Shown here: positions 56,617-64,000 of the stretch, piece after piece
How positions within the stretch are numbered: the first letter of the stretch is position 1
Layout of the letters: each line of letters begins with the position of its first letter
NCBI GenBank assembly: GCA_023101885.1
Contig: JALPQD010000075.1
Location: 6,018,630 to 6,082,629 of the forward strand
Source: Typhlomys cinereus
Taxonomy: Eukaryota; Chordata; Mammalia; Rodentia; Platacanthomyidae
DNA length: 64,000 nt
Reading direction: 5' to 3'
Position numbers and translations under genes: made by a program
Notes under the pieces: generated by a model
Database searches by the model: none
What the model saw: only the letters and a program-made list of their open reading frames with translations
Told to the model about the DNA's origin: nothing

Positions 56617-57065
56617 AACTTTGGACATTGTCGGGTTGTTCCCTCCTGCCCCCACTGGACTTAAGATTTTCTGGAGAGCCATCCAAATGGTTGTATACTG
56701 ATAGTTGCTGAGCTCTGTCCTCTAGGCATAATATGGCTATTGGCTTTTTGAAATCAGAGAAGCTATACGGAGTCCTCACAAGATTAATATTTCCTCCTTT
56801 CAAAGAGGAAGGGTCCGTGAAACCCCACCCCTTCCCAAAATATACAAGTCATTAAGGGCTCCAGGAATGGAGTGGTAGCTTTTCTTCAGATGTAGCTATT
56901 GATAAGTTGCCTATGGTCCTGTAGATAACCTCTCACCATTGCTCCTAAGAGCCTTGCAAGTGTTCAGAGCAAGACCAGAATTGCTGAGGCATCTGCCTTT
57001 GCGGACTAGGCAGCTACTTGGTTCTCAGCCTCTCCAGCATCCAGACAGACATTACAACCCAGCTC
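56617..57065. other. Unique upstream flank
   Basis: Nothing recognised. Confidence 0.5.
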
Positions 57066-57082
57066 TACTGTAAGCCATTTCT

Positions 57083-57154
57083 TTTTTTAATACTTGGCAC
57101 TTTTTATTTTATTTTTTAATACATTTTGTATTATTTCCGCTCATACAAACTTAA
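57083..57154 (-). mobile_element. 72-bp L1 tail insertion with possible 3' transduction
   Basis: Minus strand: only the last L1 bases (AAGTTTGTATGAGCGGAAAT, identical to the ends at 55.4 kb), then an A-rich run, then GTGCCAAGTATT, then a second A run. A 17-bp duplication with one mismatch (TACTGTAAGCCATTTCT and TACTGTAAGCCGTTTCT) flanks it at 57066-57082 and 57155-57171. This proves a retrotransposition event. Confidence 0.92.
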
Positions 57155-57171
57155 TACTGTAAGCCGTTTCT

Positions 57172-57764
57172 ACTAACCCTAAAGGTATTGTAACACATGG
57201 TTTTCTGTGTTTGCAGTGCTCCCCATGTCCAGCTTTAACCCTGGCTGACATGGTACAAAAAACATGCAAATTCTAGACTTGATTTTCTTATCCAAGACTC
57301 GAGATTGGTGAGATGGTGGCATAGCACATGAGACTGGTTAGATCAAAGGGTGGGAACAGCAAAAAGCACATGAGGGAGAAGCACAGCTCCTTTCTTTGCA
57401 GTGTTTTCCATTGTGATAATTTCTTTGCTTTCCTTCCACTCAGACTTTATACTAGTTCAGGAAATAAGCAGGGTGGAAGCACTGGATTTCAAAATAAAAT
57501 TTCACAAAAGCCAACTTTGTTGTATACCAGACAACATGGATGCCTGCTTTTCTGCTACGATAAAGTTACAGTATATCCATCCTCTTTTTAGAAGGAATAC
57601 CAGAAGCAGCAAGTTACATGCAAAATTGGAAGGTAGTGGCATAGCTCTGAAATTCCTAGGGATCTTCTGAAATCCAACTCTTAACCGTGTGGCATAACAT
57701 TCTAGTAGAACTACATAATTAAATCCAGCACGTTTTATTTTGATAATGCATTTATTTACAGATT
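57172..57764. other. Unique upstream flank
   Basis: Two overlapping short open frames near 57330-57670 have no recognised product. Confidence 0.45.
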
Positions 57765-57900
57765 TATTTTTACTTTTTGAGATGAAGACTCAAGTTGTTC
57801 TTAAATTACTGGGCACAAGTGATGCTCCTATCCTAAATAACCTTCTCCCCCATTCCCCATGTAGCTAGGATTGCAATCACGTCACATGCCACTACACTTT
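57765..57900 (-). mobile_element. Old B1/PB1-like SINE
   Basis: TTTTTGAGATGAAGACTCAA, then GGGCACAAGTGATGCTCCTA and TAGCTAGGATTGCAATCACG, in reverse 7SL-like order. Diverged. Confidence 0.6.
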
Positions 57901-58889
57901 GATGCTCTAACAAAAAAAGGAGAGGAAGCGTTCAAATGTTCAAAATAATTGAATTTTATTTCTCTTTTTTCCTCATGATAGTTTTCTGTCAGATAGATCT
58001 CTGTCTTGGGTATCGCAAGCATGTGCTCTAGACCATATACTTACCTGCTACAAAGCATGCATGTTTGCCTAAAGTAACTTTGTCTCCAGCTTCTTTAGTT
58101 TTTAACTTTTTTCTTTTTTTTTTTTAATTGAACCAATGACTTTTCCACATAGAAGAATCTGGGAAAGTTTTCCATTGTGATAATTTTAGCTTCTCTGTGT
58201 ACATGGACAAGGAGCAGGGTCTTGGAATCAGTGCCATGCTATCTAACTTGAATCTTCCCTGGGGAAGTTCCGTCTCATTTTTCCATTAGCGGCAGCAAAC
58301 CCAAAGGGGAAACAAATATGAAGCTTTAAGCCTTTTTTGGCTCTTGTTTTCAACATTCTCCTTTCAGAATTTGAGAACGTACCTATGCCCATCCCTCCTT
58401 TTGTGACATTAATTAAAGCTGTGCTCAATAAAAGTGGATCTTCCAATAACATAAAGCACTGGAGATGAGGTAATATTGTTCTCCAAATTACATGCGGTAG
58501 TAAAACTCCCTGGACTGCCTGTGGAAAGTTGCCAGTACCTGGCTACTGGTCTGATTTTTATAACATGTCAAAATTGCCTCAAGGTTAGGATATTAGTCTC
58601 ACTTTAAATTCTGAGCTTTCTACTGCTGGGAAACGTTACCATTTTGTATTAACGTGTTTAACGTGTTAAAGGTGCTATCATAAGCCTCAGGCTTTCTGCA
58701 TGGCCTTCACTGCATCTAGTAATGACTTGTAATCTCTCTTGCACTTTGATGCCCAGTAAAAGTCTTGTTGAGGGGCCTAATATACAAGTAGAATTATGGA
58801 TGTAAGCACCTTCAATCCTATTCATTACAGAATTTGCCTTACATCCTGGGAGAACCAGCAAAGACAAGGTCAACCCTGATGGAGCTTTT
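57901..58889. other. Unique upstream flank
   Basis: A 69-codon minus-strand open frame at 58243-58452 has no recognised product. No repeat recognised. Confidence 0.45.
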
Positions 58890-58955
58890 CTTTTTTATTT
58901 ATTTATTTATTTTTTTTTTATTTCAGCTCATACAAACTTATTAGGTACACCAGTT

Positions 58956-59042
58956 CCCTCCCTTCCTCCTCCTCCCCCCCGTACCCCCTGCTCCTCCTCC
59001 CCACCCCTCTCCCTCCCCATCCCCCAGTGCCTCCCGCCCCAA
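58956..59042 (-). repeat. G-rich (polypurine) tract of the younger L1 3' UTR
   Basis: Homologue of the tract at 55416-55505, same orientation, slightly different run lengths. Confidence 0.85.
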
Positions 59043-59909
59043 TTCCCAGAGAGTCCTTTCTTGTGCATGTCTGATTTTCCTCTGGGCCCTCCTCTCCGAT
59101 GACATACAAGGACCCAGTGGCCTTTCCCTGAACCCTTTCCCGTGTTCCCCTTAGGTATAGGAACACTGCTGTGGCTGCCAATCCTTGACCTCCAAGGCTC
59201 TTGGTGCCTTTAGCAGATGCTAGACTTTGTGAGGTCAACAGTGTGTTGGACAATGTGCAGGGCATGCAAAGTCCAATTATGATTGCTTCAGCCCTAACTA
59301 GTATAGAGTATCTTATATATCATTGCTCCTCCCATCCTTTTGCTCTTACACTCTTACCGCCCCCTCTTCCGCAAATTTCCCTGAGCTTCAAGATGGGGAG
59401 AGACTAAGCTGGCCTAGTTCTAGGTGGTTGATATAGAGTCTCTGAAGTTCTGGATTGTGGTTTGTTGATTTTCTTTTGCAGTTTTGCTGCTCCTGCAATG
59501 CCCTTCACTCCATCCTGGTGGGCATTGTATGTTACCCCCTGGCCAGAGACAAAAAGCTGTTAGAGTCTTGTGATAAAAGCACATTCAAAGGTAGATGTAA
59601 TAAAAGTGGGAAACCACAGTGAGGGAGGGGTCTATCACCCATTTGCAAAATTGTTACTTTTTATCTGCCAGACTATATGCCCTCCTCTTCTGGTGAGATC
59701 ACACCCCCTCAGTAGTAAATGATCAGGAACAAAAGTCTGTGAACTTAATCAGATGTCTCATTACTTATTTGGGTCCTTGGTGGAGGCCTATTTTCCCTGC
59801 TGTAACATGGTCCCTTCTCTCCTTGTTTCTGGTGTGGCCCTCCTACCCCATCCCTCCTGTTCGTAATCCTTGGAATTACTGTCTCTAGGTGGGCTGGGTG
59901 GGTTTGTTA

Positions 59910-62900
59910 CTAGGAGCCACCTATTAGGGAGTACATACGGTGCTTAATTCTCTGGAATTGGGATACTTCGCTTAATATAATTGTTTCTAATGACATCCAT
60001 TTCCCGGCAAATTCCAGTAATTCATCATTTTTGATGGCTGAATAGTAAGTACTCCATTGTGTAGATGTACCACCGTTTCCTTATCCACTCATCAACTGTT
60101 GGACATTTGGGCTGATTCCATGACTTTGCTATTGTAAACAGTGCTGCTATGAACATGGTTGTGCTTGTGCTATCGAGGTGAACCTCTGCTGTATGGGGGG
60201 TTATTCCCAAAAGTGGAATAGCAGAGTCACATGGCATTTCAATCTTTAATTTCTTTAAGAATCTCCAGACGGCTCGCCAGAGTGGCTGTATGAGCCTGCA
60301 TTCCCACCAGCAATGTAGGAGAGTTCCCCTCTCTCTACATCCTCTCCAACATTTGTTGTTGTTTGTATTGTGGATTTTTGCCATCCTGACCGGGGTGAGA
60401 TGATATCTCAGAGAAGTTTTGATTTGCATTTCCCTGATGGCTAAGGAAGTGGAGCATTTTTTCAGATATTTGTTAGACATTTTAATTTCATCCCTGGTAA
60501 AGTTTCTTTTAAGTTCCAAGGCCCATTTTTTAATTGGGCCATTGGTTTCCTTGTTGTTTAGTCTTCTAAGTTCTTTGTGCACTCTGGACAGCAGAGTTCT
60601 ATCAGATGTGTGGTTAGTGAAGATTTTCTCCCATTCTGTGGGTTGCCTTTGAGCTCGTGTTATAATCTCTTTATCTGAACAGAAGCTCTTTAATTTCACA
60701 AGATCCCAACTGTTGAGAGTTGGTAGCAGTGACTGTGCCATTGGATGTCTGTTTAGGAAGTGTTGGCCTAGCCCAATCAGCTCGAGGGAGTTCCCTATCC
60801 TTTCAACTATGGTTTTTATAGTCTCTGGCCTGATATCAAGGTCCTTGATCCATTTGGAATTAAGTCTTGTACATGGTGACAAGTACGGGTCCAGCTTTAA
60901 TCTTCTGCATGTGGAGATCCAGTTTTGCCAGCACCATTTGTTGAAGATGCTGTTCTTTTTCCATTGGATTCTTTGGGCCCCTTTGTCAAAGACCAAATGG
61001 CTGTAACTTTGTGGGCTTATATCTGGGTCTTCAATCCTTCTCCATTGATCTGTGTGTCTATTTTGGAGCCAGTACCAGACTGTCTTTATAACTATGGATT
61101 TCTAGTACAGACTTAGGTTTGCTATGGTAATACCTCCAGCTGTGTTTTTGTTACTCAGGATTGTTTTTGCTATCCTGGGTCTTTTGTGCCTCCATATGAA
61201 CTTTGAGATTGTTTGGTCAACTTCTTTGAAGAATTGCCTTGGGATTTTGATTGGTATAGCATTGAATCTGTATATTGCCTTTGGTAGGATGGTCATTTTT
61301 ACGATGTTGATTCTGCCAATCCAGGAACAAGGGAGGTCTTTCCACCTTCTGGTGTCTTCTGCTATTTCTTTCTTTAGGTTTTAAAGTTTTCATTGTAAAG
61401 GTCTTTTACCTCCTTAGTTAGGTTTATACCAAGGTATTTCATTTTTTTAGGGCTATAGTAAATGGGATTGTTTCTCTCAAGGCTTTTTCACTTCTTTCAT
61501 TCTGGGCATATAGGAAGGCCTCTGATTTTTGCACATTTATTTTGTATCCTGCCACCCTGCTGAACTTCTCAATTAGTTCCAGGAGCTTCCTGGTGGAGTT
61601 TTTGGGATCCCTCAGGTATAAGATCATGTCATCTGCAAATAGGGATAGCTTGACTTCTTCCTTGCCGATTTGAATCCCTCTTATGTCCCTTTCTTGCCTT
61701 ATGGCTTCAGCTAAGACTTCAAGTACAATATTGAATACAAGTGGTGAGAGTGGACAGCCTTGTCTAGTTCCTGATCGAAGTGGGAATGATTCCAATTGTT
61801 CCCCATTGAGCATAATCCTTGCTGTGGGCTTGTTGTATATAGCTTTTATTATACTGATTAAGGTTCCTTCCATTCCCACTGTCTCTAGCGTTTTGATCAT
61901 AAAAGGCTGTTGGATCTTGTCAAAAGCTTTTTCTGCATCTATCGAGAGTATCATGTGGTCTTGGACTTTGGACTGGTTTACATGATGAATTACATTTATT
62001 GATTTGCGTATGTTGAACCAACCTTGTGTGCCGGGGATGAAAGCCTACTTGGTCCCCATGAATGATCTTTTTAATATGTTTTTGAATCCGATTTGCTAAG
62101 ACTTTGTTGAGAATCTTTGCGTCTGTGTTCATCAGGGAGATCGGCCTATAGTTTTCTTTTTTAAGTGAATCTTTATTAGGTTTTGGGATTAAAACTGATA
62201 TTAGCTTCATAGAAGGAATTTGGTAGTGTTCCTTCCTTTGCTATTTGATGAACAGTTTAAGGAGTATTGGTGTTATTAACTCCTTAAATGTCTGGTAGAA
62301 CTCTGTGCTGAATCCATCTGGTCCAGGACATTTTTTGGTGGGAAGATTCGAGATTACTTCCTCAATTTCCTTATATGTTATAGGACTATTTAAGTAATTC
62401 ACAACTTCCTGATTCAATTTAGGTAAGTTGTGTTTACTTAGAAATTCATCCATCTCTTTTGTGTTGTCAAACTTCACAGAGTATAAGTTTTTGAAATATG
62501 ATGTTATAATTCTCTGGATTTGTTGGGTATCAGTAGTGATAACTCCATGTTCATTTCTAATTTTGTTAATTTGGGTTTTCTCTCTCTTGCTTTTGGTTAG
62601 TTTAGCTAGGGGTGTATCAATCTTGTTGATTTTTTCAAAGAACCAGCTTTTTGATTGGTTGATTTTGTCTATCGTTTTCTTAATCTCGATTTCAGATATT
62701 TCTCCCCTTATTTTGCTAATCTCCTCTCTTCTACTGCTTTTGGGATCAGATTGCTCTAGTTTCTCTAAAGCGTTAAGCTGCATTGTTAAGTTGTTTATTT
62801 CTGATGTTTCCATTTTTTTGACGCAGGCATTAAGAGCTATGAACTTACCTCTTACAACAGCTTTCATTGTGTCCCAGAGATTTTGGTAAGTTGTACTTTC

Positions 62901-63734
62901 GTTATCATTCACTTTCAGGAAATCTTGAATTTCCTTTTTAATTTCTTCCTGAATCCAGTTCTCATTCAGCATCATAGTGTTAAGTTTCCAGGAGTTAGTG
63001 TATTTTCTCTTGTTTGATATGTTGTGGATGTCCAGCTTTAGGCCATGGTGGTCTGATAGGGCACAGGTTAGAATTTCAACTTTCTTGTATATGTGTAGAT
63101 TCATTTTGTGGCCCAATATGTGATCTATTTTGGAGAAAGTTCCGTGTGCTGCTGAGAAAAATGTGTATTCTTTGGTGCGTGGGTGAAAAGTTCAATAGAG
63201 ATCTGTAAGGTCCATTTCTTTCAGGGTTTGATTAAGTTCCAAAGTGTCTCTGTTAAGCTTTTGACCTGTTGATCTATCCCATGTTGAGAGGGCGGTGTTG
63301 AAGTCCCCAAGAATTATCGTTTGGGGGTTGATTTCTTGCTTTAGATGCTGTAGGGTTTTCTTCATGGATGTGGAGGGACCCTTATTGGGTGCATATATGT
63401 TCAGTATTGTGAAGTCTTCCTGGTGAATTGTACCTGTGACTAAAATGTAGTATCCATCCGTGTCTCTTATAATTTTCTTTGGTTTGAAGTCCACTTTGTC
63501 TGATAGTATAATGGCTACCCCTGCCTGTTTTCTGCTTCCATTTGCTTGTAGAATTGTTGACCAGCCTTTTATTTTTAGAGTGTGCCTATCTTTTGTGGTG
63601 AGATGGGTTTCCTGCAGGCAGCAGATTGATGGATTGTGATTTTTAATCCAAGTTTGTAATCTGTGTCTCTTGATCGGTGAATTAAGTCCATTAACATTTA
63701 GTGTTATAATGGAGAAACTATTAATTCTAGACAT
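59910..63734 (-). pseudogene. L1 ORF2 (endonuclease and reverse transcriptase), full span, disrupted
   Basis: ORF2p nicks target DNA with its APE-type endonuclease and copies L1 RNA at the nick. The span from ATG (63734) to the stop (59912-59910) is 3825 nt, the size expected for about 1275 codons. Endonuclease (63734 to about 63020): N-terminal TLNVNGLNSPIKRHRL, catalytic-site QETHL and GDFNTALSTWDRSTGQ. RT (about 62250-61450): [24 protein letters not shown] and the catalytic [12 protein letters not shown]. The C-terminal region has the [12 protein letters not shown] part with a WWECR-type motif and CPTVDEWIRK. Lesions seen: a TGA at 63194-63192, paired shifts near 62255 and 62205, a shift near 62040, a shift in an A run at 61441-61447, a TAG at 61104-61102, and a 4-bp insertion near 60045 relative to the copy at 56.5 kb. 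The protein cannot be made intact. Few lesions for the length suggest a fairly recent insertion. Confidence 0.95.
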
Positions 63735-63784
63735 TTATTATGTTTAGTAGCTTTTATAAGTATATTGCTTCGCTTTTAATGGTG

Positions 63785-64000
63785 TTATATTTGCCTTCTG
63801 TTCTCCTGGATATGCCTGTTTTTTTCTTCACGCTTGAGTATTATTTCTAGCATTTTTTGAAGGCCTGGTTTGGTGGACATGTATCCCTTAAAGTTGTCTT
63901 TGTGCTGGAAAATTTTTCTTTCTCCCTCGATCATGACTGATAGTTTTGCAGGGTAAATCAGCCTGGGTTGACATTTTTGCTCATTCAATACTTGAAGTAT
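63785..64000 (-). pseudogene. L1 ORF1 C-terminus (partial)
   Basis: ORF1p is the L1 RNA-binding chaperone. The minus-strand frame is open from the window edge to a stop at 63785 and ends with the C-terminal domain pattern NEQKCQPRLIYPAKLS and STKPGLQKML. It lies 50 bp before the ORF2 start, as usual. The rest of ORF1 is outside the window; I see no lesion in this part. Confidence 0.9.

Larger units (their letters stand above)
58890..64000 (-). mobile_element. Young L1 (LINE-1), continuing past the window edge
   Basis: Minus-strand order: end of ORF1 (63785 to beyond 64000), a 50-bp spacer, ORF2 (59910-63734), a 3' UTR with a G-rich tract, and an A-rich tail with TTTA-type units at 58890-58919. 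This is the canonical L1 layout. The 3' UTR is clearly the same subfamily as the copy at 55.4-56.6 kb. The 5' UTR is not in the window, so length is unknown. Confidence 0.96.

Overview
This window is nuclear DNA from a mammal, almost certainly a rodent. It is gene-poor, AT-rich and crowded with retroposons. It contains B1 (7SL-derived) SINEs, ID-B1 dimers, rodent-type L1s, MaLR/ERVL-type LTRs, and many copies of a dimeric SINE. The left half of that dimer is a tRNA-Ala/ID-like monomer and its right half resembles no SINE I know outside one group. This architecture matches the published description of IDL-Geo, a SINE restricted to Geomyoidea (kangaroo rats, pocket mice, pocket gophers), so I infer a geomyoid rodent. 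I could not compare with a reference consensus.

The one cellular gene I can identify is GMDS (GDP-mannose 4,6-dehydratase, first step of de novo GDP-fucose synthesis). Its first coding exon lies on the minus strand at 50795-50896: 34 codons ending in the start of the Rossmann dinucleotide-binding loop, followed by a consensus splice donor. It sits inside a CpG island at about 50.4-51.3 kb. GMDS is transcribed leftward, so 1-50794 is the start of its very long first intron. I saw no second exon. The roughly 13 kb to the right of the island is the upstream flank. In human that flank carries a divergent lncRNA (GMDS-DT), and the island here has features of a bidirectional promoter.

Layout. 1-21 kb: intron with scattered SINEs, two LTRs of one MaLR-like family (1.9-2.5 kb minus, 14.0-14.3 kb plus), a SINE nested in a SINE (8.0-8.6 kb) and a good CTCF-like motif near 15.98 kb. 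21-26 kb: old L1 ORF2 remains broken by SINEs and microsatellites. 25.9-31.1 kb: decayed class III (ERVL-like) endogenous retrovirus with protease, RT-start and integrase traces. 31-50 kb: SINEs, an L1 ORF2 fragment (35.9-37.4 kb), an 80-bp higher-order tandem repeat (34.9-35.1 kb), and a 43-bp minisatellite ending about 200 bp before the island. 50.4-51.3 kb: GMDS promoter and exon 1. 51.3-64 kb: upstream flank with ID-B1 dimers, a MaLR LTR, a solo LTR inside a SINE, a 1.2-kb 5'-truncated L1, a 72-bp L1 tail, and most of a young L1 (58.9 to beyond 64.0 kb, minus) with a damaged but nearly full-span ORF2.

I see no operon, CRISPR array or new gene system; this is a eukaryotic intron and promoter. 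The points most worth checking are the promoter architecture, the two-subfamily SINE, the small tandem arrays and a few candidate conserved or insulator elements.
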